From: Whitmania pigra
Taxonomy: Eukaryota; Annelida; Clitellata; Hirudinida; Haemopidae
Length of the DNA stretch: 64,000 nt
Direction of reading: 5' to 3'
Assembly: GCA_021613335.1 (NCBI GenBank)
Contig: JAJTWR010000239.1
Span: forward strand, 561,001-625,000
Part shown: in pieces, positions 23,334 through 36,552 of the stretch
Numbering within the stretch: position 1 is the stretch's first letter
How the letters are laid out: each line of letters opens with the position of its first letter
Position numbers and translations under genes: made by a program
The notes under the pieces: generated by a model
The model's database searches: none
What the model was told of the DNA's origin: nothing
The model's input: only the letters and a program-made list of their open reading frames with translations

Positions 23334-25871
23334 TAATTTTTTATTTTATTATTTTTTTGGACGCTCATTTCAATTTTAATATGTCAACGTGCAGGTGATT
23401 TGGATCGTTAAACACTACAATGGCCGATGAACAGCTGAAGAAATATCGAATAACATTTGGATTGCGATATTGAATGAAATATTCAGATTTTTTGATGAAT
23501 TTATTGAAATTTGTGTTTTGATCATGTTATTTGTTTATTAATTGGGTTATTTGTTAATTGTTGTAAACGTTTTGATCTCTGAATAAATTTACAAGTCGTT
23601 GTTGAATGTCAATTTTAGATTTGTTTTACTGGACTTGTATTTTGTTTCACAGTGTAGAAATAAAATGTTTTCAACTATGACGTCGATGATTACGATGCCG
23701 AGACGACGATTGCGCTGATGATGATGATTGAAATGACCAATCCTTAATCTCGTATTTGTCGACTGACCACGGTCGAAAGAACATGAAGAATATTCATTTC
23801 CTGAGCAAGTCAAACATGGATCATCTAGGACATCGGATCCACGTTAAATACTCCATCACTATCAAGACATCTGTTATCACAACCATCATAATCATTATCA
23901 TCATCATCATTATCACATGTATTCATCAAGATGTCCTCTATTATTATTAACTATTGATATTATATAATTGAAAGAGATGACCCCAGATAGTATAACTTTT
24001 AATGAGATTATTGGTAGTTAAAGGCAATTATTCAATTATTCAATTCATCTCATTTATCTAGCACGATCATCAACATCTTTACTTTTAATAACACGGCTCG
24101 CTTGGATAATCCGATGAAACACGAATTCCCTTCAAAGCAGAAACGAGGAAGAAAAACTTTAAACCGGCTTTGAATTATATAAGCGAGTACCAAAATAACA
24201 GCAGCAATAATTACGACTAAGTCGTTGTCATTAATCTTCTGAAATAATTCTTTTAAAATTTAGACGTAAACGTATCAAATAATTCTACACAATAAATTAA
24301 GATACTTGTTTTTTTTTAGAAAAAAGAAGCGTGTAAATGATGAGTGGAAAAGCAAAACAAATAATACCTGATATTTGAGAACAAGTGATACCTGATTTTT
24401 GTTTAATAAAATAAAATGAAATCAAACTTGCACTACCGACATATTCATTGATAATAAATTAATCAGGTAACAATAATTTGATAATTTGCCCTCCTCCAAA
24501 TCTTGGAAACACCTGAAATCATCGAGTCTGCTGTTGGAACCACTGAGCATAAGTTCTTCGAGAGGTAGATGGTTGTGGACAGCCAATGAAGTGACATGGT
24601 AACACAATACGAGTTGTCATCGCCAAGGTTGCTATTACTGTGCCTCTCCAGTAAACACGCTTTTCTTCCTAAACTGCACATTACTCTGCAATTACTTTTG
24701 TTTTATTATTAATAATTTATAATCTAAATTGACTGCTAGATATCGGTTTGATGTGAGCGTTTAATGATTAAATAATGAAAATAAACAATAATTAATATTT
24801 AATTAATATGTGAATAAAAATGAACAATTTAATTTGGATGGATGGATGGATGGATGGATGGATGGATGGATGGATGGATGGATGGATGGATGGATGGATG
24901 GATGGATGGATGGATGGATGGATGGAGTAAATAGCGGTTGATCATTTCATGTTGACATGTTCTCTCAAGCACTCTCAAGTCTATTAGTTGAATGAAGTGT
25001 CAAAACCTCCATCAGTGATGAACTCGTCCCCTCGTTGAACTCAAAGAGTGCAAGAGTTGAAGATTGATGAGCCTAATTAGCGATATTCTATCGATATATA
25101 TCGAGGCTCAAGTAGCCCTTCTCATAAAATGTCTTTAAAGAATATTCCTCTCTTTACCACAGAAATAATAATAATAATTATGCTAACTTACTAAATGTTA
25201 AGTACACTAAGTACATTACTAATGTCTAACCATTATTAAGTTATGTTTTATGTAAATAACGAGTTTAATCATTAATAAGTTTGGCGAATAAAACTATTTT
25301 TAATTAGCATAACTTTGAAAATGTTAAAGCCGTGAACAGAATGTGAATGTATTTTCATCAATTGTAAGAGTCATTAAAATGAGATGTCCACTCGCGAAGT
25401 AATAAATAATTAAATCGTAAACAAACCAAGACTCACAAATGTTAATAATCCATTAATATCGATAATTTCGTGGTGAATCTTCTCGAATTTTTTGCGGCTT
25501 CCTCGGCGTGTGACTTGCAAATAAAAACGTGGATTTCATTGGAGGCACTCAGTCCCTCCCTTCCACGCCCACTTCATCATAAATGGAAAATATTTTCGAC
25601 ATTTCTTAAAATAACTCGACAATTACAGAACAACAAAATATAGCATCTGCTATAATATAATCACTTTATCCAAAATGATCGAAATACAATTTTTTTTGAA
25701 AATCGTAATTAAAAAATAAATTTAAGACTGTGCTTTTTTTAAACTTTGTAGTACATTAAATAGCATTCATAAACCTCAATCATTTACAAATCAAACGTCA
25801 CCAAAAATAAACCGAATTATCAACTATTAAAACAAAATAAGAAATAAAATGCTAATCGTCATTCTATCATC
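23334..25871. other. Intergenic between receptor C and glass
   Basis: AT-rich sequence with no gene recognised. It contains a TCA/ATC-rich patch near 23870-23930 and the GGAT microsatellite at 24835-24926. The stretch just below 25871 is the expected 3' region of glass. Confidence 0.6.
24835..24926. repeat. (GGAT)n microsatellite
   Basis: An uninterrupted tetranucleotide repeat of about 23 units. Confidence 0.97.
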
Positions 25872-28731
25872 TCAGGTGCAACAGTGGACCCTCATGTGCC
25901 TGTTAAGGTTTCCTGACTGAGAGAATCTCAGAAGGCAGACCTTGCATCGGTAGGGTTTCTCGCCCGAATGAATACGCAGGTGTTTGGTGAGGGTGGAGCT
26001 GTCCGAGAAAGTTTTCTTGCACATGCGACACCTGTAGGGCCTCTCACCCGAATGGGTCCTCATGTGCGTGGTAACTGAGGAACTTTGAGAGAATCTTCGG
26101 TCGCAAACGGAGCATCGAAACGGTTTCTCGCCGCTGTGCGTGCGCACGTGAGCGGTTAAGTTTGCCGCCTGTGAGAACGATTTACTGCACGTGTGGCAGA
26201 CGTAAGGTTTGTCCCCCGAGTGAGTTCTGAGGTGGGTTTTCAGGGTACTTGGTCGAGCGTAAGTCTTTCCGCAGATCCTGCAGAGATTCGGAGATCCGTT
26301 GGAAGAACCACCGAAGGTCTTTCCAGGCGTGGAAGAAGTTTGCTTGAAGAAAGAAAGAGGCTTATCGACTGCTTGGAAATGTTCGCTCTGAAATGGAGGC
26401 TGACGAAATGCGTAGTTGGTGAAATGTTTTTCGAGGTTGTAGGTTCTGTTGAATCTGTTGATCTCCTGCTGCAAATGTGTTTCTGACATTTTCTTCTGAT
26501 CGTCTTCGACGTCTAAAAGATGCTTCATCGAAGGATCGACATCAACTCCTGATTCCACGTCTTCTTTCGGTCTGTTGCTGTAAAACGAGTTTCCGTCGAC
26601 GCTTTTTGAGCACTGAAATCTGTAAGGCGGATCTTCGTGAAAATAAACATTTCTCGGTGAATTTTTGTACGACGAGAAGCCATTGTCATGCTCGATTCCT
26701 GTTTTAGCGAAATGCGAATCAACAATCTGAAACGAAGTTCCCTCGTTGTTGGTGGCGTAATTGTCCATCGCAGATGAAATATTGTTCCTCGTAGAATTGT
26801 CAGAGAAACCAGAGTCGTTCGTAGAATTTGGAAAAGTTGTGGAATTAAACTGTTGATCTGAGAATTTCGATAAGAAGTTGTGCGACGTTGTCATTGAGGG
26901 CGGCGACGACGACGACGACGAAGAAGATGATGCTGATGAAGTGACATCATCTCTTTCAACGATGTTCTGCACGAATCCATCCCATTCTGAACTGTGAAAT
27001 TTCGATGGTTTGTAGTAGTGATTTGCCTGGTCGTAAGTTTTGTTCGGTTCGTAGAATCTGGCGCTTTCTTTGGCAAGTTCAGACTCCGTGAAGTAAATTC
27101 TGTTGGGCGACACCACAACCTCGATGTCTGCAGATCTGTTCCAGAACAAATTCTCGTGTGTTTGATGGAATTGCTTAGTGTTTGGAAAGAACAGATTTTC
27201 GGATACGATGGGATTTCCATGGATGAAGTACTTCCTCATGGATGACTGATTTGGTGGCAGTGGACCGACATTCATGGAGACATTTACGCTCATTCCGGTC
27301 GGGAAAATAGGACTAAGGTTGGCGAGGTGAGTTGGGTAGCTTTGCTGGAATTGAGGTTGATGCTGGTAGCAGGTCTCGGCAGGAGGCGGTGGAAAATAGG
27401 AATAATACTGGGGAGGTGAAGATGTTTCAGGCAGCTGGAAGTGAGAATCTTTGGTGGAAGAGATGCATGGAGTAGAAGTGTGAGGGAAAGACTGGGAAGT
27501 TTCAGTTCCGTTTTCCTCGCTCATACTTGAAGTATATCCTGTAAATTAAGAGATCATCAACTTGTGTAACGGTGCATGTCGTTGAAACCATTTCACAGGT
27601 AGATGGTTCCTTAAAATGGTGGTGATGACTACCTGGATTATCCTGAGAACGTTTGTTTTCATCGCTGAGATGTTCATTGGAAGCATTTGCCATCCTCGTC
27701 TGCATGGATTCTGAAACTTCAAGTTTCAAAATGTTGCTGTTTAACCGTTAATTGAAACATGTAATTATTTGCTTTTGCTTGTCGCTATTTGAATTATTTG
27801 TATATTTTTCCTTTCTTAAAGTCAAATTGAACTCATTAATTTACAAAAATGATGTTTAATCGTTTAAGTATTGTTTAATTAAATACCCTCTCGGTGAGCC
27901 AATGAATCTTCAGCTCCTTCGATGTCAAAATTGGCAGTTGAGGGTCCGTCTAGCACTATGTACTCCGAATTCATTCTTTAAACAAAAATTATGCTGTAGT
28001 CATTCATTCTGATATCCAGAAGAATTGACATCTAAGGTTGAACTTAAGAATTGCATTCAATTAGTTGAAAATCAGAACAATGATAAATTATCGTCACTTA
28101 ATTATAAATCGTTTTCATTATATTTTTCAAATCCTTCACAAAAAAGCGATAGTCGTCCATTAAGCCTGCCAATTTCTTAAAACGAAGCAAAGCAGTAATT
28201 AGCAAATCTTGAGATTAATCATGAAATAATAACAAAACTCATTAATCCAATAAACCTAAAAAGTACCACAAACCTGTAGTTATCGAACATGAAGTTCTTC
28301 GAATTATCCATATTTGACCTTTGAACTCCCTGACCATCGGTCGCGAGATCATGCCTGGAAGGGGAAAAACATTGTAGCTGGGGAGGGTGGATGTTCGCCT
28401 CAAATCTCTCCCCACTTAGAATCATTTGCTGGAAGCTTGGTTGATTTCTGAATTGCGGAATTGCGTTGAGGATCTCCCCCGAATTTGGAGACTTCAAACA
28501 TCTTTCATTGAGGACAAAACTCCTTGAGACTTCCTCATAGTTTTCCACTTCTTGAAGCTCGTCGTCGTAAAATTCGCTTTGCCTTTTGTTGCTTTTGTTG
28601 AGGCAGTTTGAGACAGGTAATTTTTGATCAGCCCAGTCGCTTGACGAAAAATCGTGTCTCGCTTTGCCAACAAATTGTCCATTGCAAATGCCATCTTTGA
28701 CCGAGGGATTTGGCGATTCAGAACACCACAT
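25872..28731 (-). CDS. gl: Glass, C2H2 zinc-finger photoreceptor transcription factor
   Basis: Four coding exons on the minus strand: 28731-28274, 27975-27887, 27710-27633 and 27538-25872. Together they make 2292 bp, 763 residues, with all phases agreeing. The last 135 residues (about 628-761) are five tandem C2H2 fingers. They include [37 protein letters not shown] and [17 protein letters not shown], which match Drosophila Glass finger for finger. The protein ends four residues after the last finger. A short N-terminal motif, MSVNVSMN (about residue 290), is also known from Drosophila Glass. The rest is low-complexity, with a serine run near 26920. Glass is a nuclear DNA-binding factor required for photoreceptor differentiation. 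The first ATG follows a T-rich tract and an AG at 28735-28736, so a further 5' exon (untranslated or with a few codons) is likely. I did not find it. Confidence 0.97.
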
Positions 28732-28734
28732 GCC

Positions 28735-31700
28735 CTAAGTTAAAAAAAAAAAGAATATTTCTTCATAAATGATATTGTTAGTTATACTTTGGTTAGTTTA
28801 CGATAACAAACTGGACGTTAAATCGAGTTCATCGGTTGATGAGATATCCGATGAATATATTGCTTCTTTTAGCATCTGCGTCAGCAACATTCCGCGAATA
28901 ATTTTTGTAAATCATAAACAACAGTATCCATGGTGATGACACTTCAATATAGAACTTGCTAACAGAAGTTGTCATGGAAACGGGCAAAAATATTGGCAAC
29001 CCTCTTCAACATATGATACCTGTTGAAACGACCCGTGACCTCTCGTAGAGTTGGTAAGATGCCACTTTTGGAGGTGGAAACACAAGATGATGTTTATCTC
29101 AGGATAGAGTTTTTCAAATATTATTTTACCCTCATTTATTATATTTTTATAGTTTTTTTTATAGTGTTTCATATAAATTTAGATATAGATCTTTAAATTA
29201 GTTGATTTCTAGTTGGTTCCAAAAATGTATTGTTAAATTCTTTTAAAAGTGAAACGTCATTATTGTCTTCCAAATAGTTGAAGTACATTTATGACATCAG
29301 CAGTATCTGATATTTAAGAGATTTCAGACAATTGTTATGCAAATGTTGTGAACTTAATAAACTGGAGAATGAAAACTATCAGTATAACTCAAACATTCTT
29401 TGTTTTGTATATTAAACAATTAAATAATTAGATTTGCACATTAATATTATCTAAATAATTAATAATGCTGGGATTCATTTTTTGACAACAAAAATTGATT
29501 TTGGTCATTATGCTATGCTTTTCTAATTTTCAGTTATAACCTTGATTAAATGCTTTCTTTAGTTGGTAAAACAATGTTAACAGGTGGAATCTTGTGAAAA
29601 ATGTTTGAGTTTAAACTGTTCAGATGAAAAATACTTATGCAACACATGTTAGGTTCAAGAAGAAAAGCGAACGAAACTCGTCAAAACTCAAAATCAGAAA
29701 ACATTGCAAGGTCACTTATCTGGAGACAGAAATGCAAAATGGAACATTTTCAGTTAAAACATGAACAATTCTTGAATTATTAAGCATCAGAAATGGTCAA
29801 ATTTCACGACATTGCAATCTCCCGAGACCCCTTGCAGGTGCATATCCGAAATAATTTCTTTCCAAGTTATCCAAAATTGAATTAATCAGATTAATAAGAT
29901 CACAATATCAAATGTATTTTTTAAAGTTTATGTTTTTACTATTTTTACTTTCTTTGTTGCATAATGAAATTAATTACTTGAAATTCACAAATTGAAGGCC
30001 ACGGTTACCGTAATTCTTTTTCTCAAAGAAGCTTCGATTTAAAATTGAATTTGAACAAGAATAATTTAAGAAAAACCATGTTAAGAATGCCGCCAAAAAC
30101 TATTTATAGGAGAGGAGGTGGAGTTTGGCAGCGGATGATTTGGGATTGGTTGATGAGGATTCTGGAACTTCATGCATTGGAGCATCGGTGTTTCTCGTTT
30201 GCACGACTGAGTGACGATGACGTGTAAGAATGACTTGCATGGTTTCTCTTAATAAATCAGTCCACAACATAAACTTTCAACTCTTAAAATTTTCCGTCAC
30301 CAACCGATACAAAGTCGTTCTTCCCTTGAAAATTCAACATTTTAATTCGGATATTTAGATTATTTACGTTTTTTAATTTTTTGAAAACCCTCCAACTCGA
30401 TTACTAATTGGCCAGCAAATTTTAAATTTCTTCTTAACAGAACTAACCAATGACAGAAGAATTTGAATAATTAAACTCATAATGAAATGAAAAGAAAGAC
30501 TTCGAGTCAAAGTCGAGTTCGGAAACAGAAGACTTATGTGTGTTTAATACGCGCAACAACTTGTATGGCATCATCTTATTTCAATCTTTTGCCGCTGGAT
30601 TCTTATTTTCATCGCAAAAAAAATTATTTCGCCAAATTGCCGCCCGATATGAAATTCAACTAAGTTCACGAATGAAATTGGTTTAAACTTCTGTGAAGTT
30701 AAAGGATAGACACAATCTCATATATTTATTAATTAATATTGATGTAAGACACGTGATAGAATGTAACGGTCTTCAATAGTAACGGTCGTGGCCTGATTTA
30801 TTCAGGTGGAGGCCCACAAAACTCTGCGTCAGTCCTGTTTTCCCTCCACCCGACCAATCCTAGATCCTGCAGTGGTAATAATTCAAATATTCCAATTAAC
30901 TGATCTTATAATTGTCCAGAAGGTCAGATATTATGATTAAAATTACATCCAAAATTTCTGTACAAAATTTCAGTACTACAGCAGCATCGCCTATGAACAT
31001 GATGATGATGAGGGTCGGATTTACTTAGGTGGAGTCCCCGGTGCAGTCTGATTGCTCACAAACCAGCTTCTACTTTCTTTACATCGCAAGCTGACAAGCA
31101 AGAAAAAGTTTTTAGGGGTTGAGTTGGTGCAGGCCCTTAATTACTGGGGTACACTCGGGTCACCCTTAAATCTGGGAATGATGATGATGAACAAATCGAC
31201 GTGATCTTTTTTATATTTTTGTGTATATTAATTTTTATATTTAAAAAGAATAAAATATGAATTGGAAACACTTGAAAGCAAACCAAGAAAAAAATTGAAC
31301 TTTTGGAGCAGAGTAACAAATAGTTTTGGTCCAACAACTAACATGACTATTTAAAATTTATTGCTTTAATTTGTAAAAGGCCCTTGTGAACGACGCAACT
31401 CGGGAACGAGCGATAAAATCACCTAATTCGAATGGTTATATGCTAGTGAGTGAAATGATATAGCCATATCTAATATCATTTTGCAACATGGAATCTGGGG
31501 TTGCGTGCTCAGAAATTGGAACAGGACATTTCTGAATTTCTTTTCCAGATACTTGCATTACAGTTGGAACCTTCTCATGATTTCAGGCAGATGCCATTTG
31601 ACTTATAATGCCATCGGTTGTAATTGTTCTGCATACGCGAGTTCGCAGTAAATGTGGGGAATTTTTGGCCATCTAATTCTGTTGTTTAAAGAACGTATTA

Positions 31701-33118
31701 AAATCTGTTCATCGTGGTACTGATATTTTCTTTGGAACATTTTTGTAACATCCATACAAAATTTGGCGCATCTTATCACGATTATTCCTTCATAGTCTCA
31801 TCGGTAACAAATGCATTTTATTTGTGCTTTTTTATGTTTGGTTTTTCTGGATATTAACAAGAAAGGCTTGTGCGAGTCAAAAATTATTTTATAACTTAAA
31901 TTTCTGTTTTATATTCTGGCCATAAATCATAGAATTCTACAATTATGCCTAATGACATGCTAGTCTTTTTTAATGTGGTTTACATAAATTTTCTTATAGA
32001 AAGAAGGCATTTTGGTGAGAAAACTGGCAAACACAACAGAAATATTTACCTTAAAAACCATAATAACCAAGTTCTTTTTAACCACAGCATTAGCATCATA
32101 CACCTATATGTCGCAACAAGAACATCGAAGGGTGGATCCAAGCATAAACATGAGCATTTGATAGACTAGATGAGATTTCTTTAATGTGGTTCTGTGTTTG
32201 ACTGGTTTGACAATAAAGGCCGTTTCATCACAGCACAAAACAAAAACAAAAGAACTACTTTTTCATCAACCTATATGGGCTCAAGACACCCAAACCAAGA
32301 ATCTTTAAGCCAGTCTCTGATTTAGAACTCAATTGATGTTATCTTCATGAGGTGAGATGATTGGAAAGATCTGCAGATGCAACCAACAGATCAATGAGGA
32401 AATTTTGCATAAGAATCACACTAGACCAGATAAAATGGATTAGCAAAGAGTCAACAAAAATGCTCCTCTGGATCAATGAACAAGATGATTGACCTGAAAG
32501 TCAGTTGATACATTAACAAACCTGTTTAAAATAGCCAAAGAAGTGGAAACCGCCTTAGGCACTGGAATTATCGAAGCTATGTAAAACTTTATAAGAAAAA
32601 GAACTCTTCCTCAATCAGTGATGCAATAATGCACATCAAAAAAATGGTGTCCAGCAATTGTTTGATCGCAATTTGCACTGCAGCAGACCAAATGTGACAG
32701 CATAACACCTCTGAAATAACATCAGGACACCCTGCTCAGGTGATAAAGAATGTATGAGATCTTAATATTCATTCCTAGCTCATAGAACCTTCAGAAAAAG
32801 TTTTTAATCACTTGTAATCCAGTAACACAAAAGACAATCAGTTCCCACTTGTGCTCTAGTAGCACGACTAGCCCTCCACTTCAACTGCATACAACTGTAG
32901 TAGAGCCACTAAAGACTTTCAACTTACCAACAACTTTAAAAAAGAATACAATAAACAAACATTTAATGTTTTTGTCCTCAAGAAAGCAAAATCTTAAATG
33001 TAAATTTTGCGTCAAGTCCCTCCAAAGATTGTAGCAACCTGAAAACAGACATTTCACTTGTGAGCAGAAGCCCTAATACTGACGAGTTTTATATATAAAA
33101 ATACATAATATATTTGAA
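28735..33118. other. Long intergenic stretch, no gene recognised
   Basis: This is mostly AT-rich and broken in all frames. A motif like GGATTTACTTAGGTGGAG occurs near 30797 and again near 31016, suggesting decayed transposon ends. At 31.9-32.5 kb short plus-strand frames hint at a degraded transposase, but I could not assign a family. Part may hold the missing 5' exon of glass. Confidence 0.5.
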
Positions 33119-33535
33119 ATGAGCTTCCTTTCAACTACTTACTTAAATCTCATGTTCGTAGTCCTTTGGATTCTTCCTTGTATCCAGGTAATCCTGCCTC
33201 TGACACCATGTGTACAGAAGAGCACCGATCATAGAAGCTGGAAGAAGTTGATAAGTGAGAGTTCAGCAATGCAATACATAAGACTAAAAAATGGAAGATC
33301 AAAACTTAAGGTGAATATTACGTATGACAAATGGTACAATGGTTCCTTTCAATCTCCTAATAGTGTTCGGAAACCCTTTTTTGAAGATTCCACCAAAAGC
33401 CTTCTGCTCATTTGGCGAGAGAGAGTAATAAATGATGCCATTGACTCTACAACCAAGATGTCCCAAAGAACGTCCCATGGCTGCAAAAATAACAGTTTCA
33501 TACTACTTAGCAAGTGTGTAAGCAGATCTCGCTAA
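33119..33535 (+). CDS. Hypothetical 138-residue open frame
   Basis: An ATG-initiated frame whose first ~30 residues are hydrophobic (signal-peptide or membrane-anchor-like). A basic, Ser- and Lys-rich remainder follows, with few cysteines. I do not recognise it. It lies in a gene-poor interval next to possible transposon debris, with no obvious splice partners. It could be a small secreted protein, one exon of a larger gene, or a chance frame. Confidence 0.3.
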   Translation: MSFLSTTYLNLMFVVLWILPCIQVILPLTPCVQKSTDHRSWKKLISESSAMQYIRLKNGRSKLKVNITYDKWYNGSFQSPNSVRKPFFEDSTKSLLLIWRERVINDAIDSTTKMSQRTSHGCKNNSFILLSKCVSRSR

Positions 33536-34207
33536 ACATGTATTTAAAGGCCAACAATCTAGAACCGGTACATTGGAGACTTAGTTTAGATACTTTTTTA
33601 ATGAAAAGTCTAAGAACAACAAAAAGAAAAACAAATTTAAAAAAAAACAAAAAATAGTTCAGACCAAAAAATAAAACTATTCAACAATTTGCAAAAATAA
33701 ACCATTCGCGAGCGTGACGAACCTCCGAATATTATCCGATGACCTCTACAAACAAAACCGCAACGACAAAAGAGGGGAAGTGCTTAATAATCAATTATTT
33801 CTAAGCTAGACAGAAAATTAGTTTAAATTACATTTTAATTAAAAAATTTATACTAATTATTTTAAACATAATATTGAGCTATTCAATTTGGATGTGATTA
33901 AGAAATGGGTGTCAAAGCAGAATCCCAAATAAATGGTTTCTATCTAACAATTGAATTTACTTTTTTTTAAAGTGATGCCGCTGATTTTTTTTACATTTTT
34001 TACAATTAAAAAAAAATAATACACCTTCGTGATCGTGACTGTATAAAGCAAAGCAAAGTATGAGAGCAATAGTCCAAATCATCTCAGTTATGCAACGGAC
34101 TATAATCAAATAAATAAATAAATAAATGAGAGCAATTTTACAGCTGGATCGTCTCTTCAACATTTTGAATTTTCATATCACTTTCCTATATCTTAGTTTG
34201 AATTTTT
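33536..34207. other. Intergenic, AT-rich
   Basis: No gene seen. It contains A-runs near 33620-33650 and an (AAAT)n patch at about 34109-34128. Confidence 0.5.
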
Positions 34208-34650
34208 ATTTATTTATTTATTCATCTGGTCGAAGAGCTAATAGCCACTAATGCGACCAGCCACAGCAAAAATAAAATACATCAACATTGAGCGAAGAAA
34301 AGTAGATCGCTGAATAGTCAGTAATTGCCAAAAATTTTGAATAATCAATATCAAGTACTAATGATTTGAATCGTGAGAAGGTGCCAGCAGATACCACCTT
34401 ATCTGGTAGGGAATTCCAGACAGCTACAACTCTGTTCAAGAAAGTTTTTTTGTGGCATTGACTATGCACCTCTCCGCGCGTAGCTTAAGGCGATGTCCTC
34501 GTGTTTGATTGTATTTCGAAAATTTAACAAATCTTAATAGATCACTTTCACAAGACCATTTAGTAATTTAAACAAAAAAGCACAAATCAGTAATTAAACG
34601 TCTATGTTCGAGTGATTTGAGCCCTAGAATCTTAAGCCTTTTAAATGTTA
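34208..34650 (-). mobile_element. Truncated LINE (CR1/jockey-type), 3' end
   Basis: On the minus strand, FKLLNGL, RGH and then FLNRVVAVWNSLPDKVVSA are the usual end of a non-LTR reverse transcriptase ORF. The copy is frameshifted upstream of the last frame (34248-34469). It ends in a TAAA-type tail (seen on plus as TTTATTTATTTATT at 34208-34222). It is an inactive fragment. Confidence 0.72.
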
Positions 34651-35427
34651 ACTATTGTTGTTAAAATGTATTTAGTTCTGGATCCAGGTATGGTCGGACT
34701 CTGTTACTGGGGAACCCTTCCAACAAGAAAACCCCTTTTTTTCTTGTGAGCTTTTGATGGGTAGATGGTTTGCAATGAGGACCTTCACTAACCAGAAAAC
34801 TTTTAACTTGCGTGTTGCGTTCTTCAGGCTGCGTTCCATCAAAAAACAGCTCCACTCATATAAATCCGGTCCTGAGTTTGAATCAGATTTGTTGCTGGAG
34901 AATTTGCAATGTCAATCACAAATTTTCAGTCAAATTTCAAAATCATCACACTTTTCCTTTTGAAAATAGAAATTACAATTTAAAAGACATACATCTAGCC
35001 ATAAATAATGTATTTATAATAATGCAAGTCGTCCAAAATATAAGCACGCACTATATTGGTTTGTATATATGAATGATATTATAACTAAACTGCATACAGT
35101 TCGAGCAATGTTTTCTCTAACATTGTGTCTAAAGGTAAAGGAAAACAGCACAACATTTTAGAACAATTTGGCAATGACCTCAAGACTGTTCAAAGAACAT
35201 TAACTAACAATCAAAAACTAATTAAATATCTAAATGTAAATCTCCTAATAAAAATTCGGATGTTACAATTTTATTCATCATAATAATTATATTACAAAAA
35301 AATAGAATCGACATTTTATTTAAAATGTTTGAAGTATCAAGTGAAGAAGTATTAGCGATGAGTCTGACAACCTCTCGTACCCATTAAATGCAGTAGTGAG
35401 AACTTTACACCTTAACGAGCACATCAT
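34651..35427. other. Intergenic, no gene recognised
   Basis: Short overlapping frames near 34660-34870 show no recognisable domain. The remainder is AT-rich and probably includes the 3' untranslated region of the KCTD gene. Confidence 0.5.
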
Positions 35428-36552
35428 TTAGTCCCTGCAAAATACAAATTCGTTGTAGTGATTCCACTTGGATTCTTCAAGATCCATTCCGGGCTTTAAT
35501 TCACCTCCGGCGCTGTTGGTACCGGAGCCACATGAAGCGACCATCCTGAAACCGGCCTCTTGGAGCATATCAAATGCCTGCTCAAGAAAGGTATGCTTGA
35601 GAAAAAACCTGGACGTGTATCGGTCTGTTGTGCCCCGATCAGCATCCCTGCTCTCGTTTAGAGTGTCCTTGAAGACTTCCCTGCATAAAGCCACTCTTCC
35701 GCAAACTAAGATCCGCCACATTTTCCTGAACTTCACGTCTGCCTGACAACCGTCTCGACCGAATGCAAACGTGCCTCGGTAGCCGACCACTATGAAACCA
35801 GAGTCTTTAGAGGGGATGGAAGACATTCTTTGCCTTGCAGAAATTTCGGGGTCAAGATGACCACTGGATGAGGATGAATGCTGACTTTGAATAGGCAACA
35901 TCGTCAGTGACTGATGGCTTTCAGCAGCGATGGAATTGCATGGAATTGACGGCGGAGTTGCAGGAGATGTTGAATTCAGTTGAGTCACGATGCCAGGAAG
36001 GCGGTAAAACTCGGCCTCTTGGCGCAGACGATTTGCCTCAAGGAAGCAGTCAGGAAGTACGAGTTTGCCATTTCTTAAATAATCCAATACAAACCTAAAT
36101 AGCACTCCATCTCTGTCGATAAATAATCTTCCTCTGAAGTCTCTTGATAGTGAAATCGCGTGAGGTTCTGAAGCGATCTGCGACTGGCTGTTTTTGGACT
36201 CTGCGCCAGGTGAGGGAGATTTATTTCTTAAAGAAAAAGTAGTGTTAAATTTGTTGGACAAATCTGATACATTGCTTACTCCAACTGACTGGAAAAAATT
36301 CTCTTTCGCATGAGAAATGGTTGACAGATGCCTTCTTTGCGAGAAAATGTCGAATAGAAGAGAATTTGGTTCCGAAATTAGAGTAGCCCGTGTGGTGGCA
36401 TAGATAACACCACCAACATTGAGTTCGATGACCGTGGAAGTAGCTATGTCCTTGCTGAGAGGATTGTCGACATGGTTCTGACACTGGTTTGAGGATGGTT
36501 TCCATAAACTTTGACCATTATCCAAACTTGAGTCAGAGTTGTGCTGCATCAC
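35428..36552 (-). CDS. KCTD8/12/16-like BTB (T1) domain protein
   Basis: A single-exon gene of 374 residues. The T1/BTB domain starts with IELNVGGVIYATTRATL (about residue 42). It continues after an insertion of about 50 residues at FRGRLFIDRDGVLFRFVLDY and LPDCFLEANRLRQEAEFYRL. The C-terminal third (from about residue 250) carries the H1 region of KCTD8/12/16 proteins: GFIVVGYRGTFAFGRD, DTLNESRDADR and FLEQAFDMLQEAGFRMVASC, ending in YNEFVFCRD. In vertebrates these proteins are auxiliary subunits of GABA-B receptors; that role here is inferred from homology. The Ser-rich insertion splitting the BTB fold and the linker (about 185-245) are unlike the vertebrate proteins. The start has two adjacent ATGs. 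Confidence 0.92.
   Translation of the reverse strand: MMQHNSDSSLDNGQSLWKPSSNQCQNHVDNPLSKDIATSTVIELNVGGVIYATTRATLISEPNSLLFDIFSQRRHLSTISHAKENFFQSVGVSNVSDLSNKFNTTFSLRNKSPSPGAESKNSQSQIASEPHAISLSRDFRGRLFIDRDGVLFRFVLDYLRNGKLVLPDCFLEANRLRQEAEFYRLPGIVTQLNSTSPATPPSIPCNSIAAESHQSLTMLPIQSQHSSSSSGHLDPEISARQRMSSIPSKDSGFIVVGYRGTFAFGRDGCQADVKFRKMWRILVCGRVALCREVFKDTLNESRDADRGTTDRYTSRFFLKHTFLEQAFDMLQEAGFRMVASCGSGTNSAGGELKPGMDLEESKWNHYNEFVFCRD

Noticed and set aside
24800..24930. CRISPR-like or satellite array at the GGAT tract
   Set aside because: It is a simple tetranucleotide repeat without spacers, in a eukaryotic genome.
31945..32600. Possible piggyBac-type transposase relic
   Set aside because: A WFDNKG-like stretch is suggestive, but neither the catalytic aspartates nor the usual downstream block could be found in any frame.
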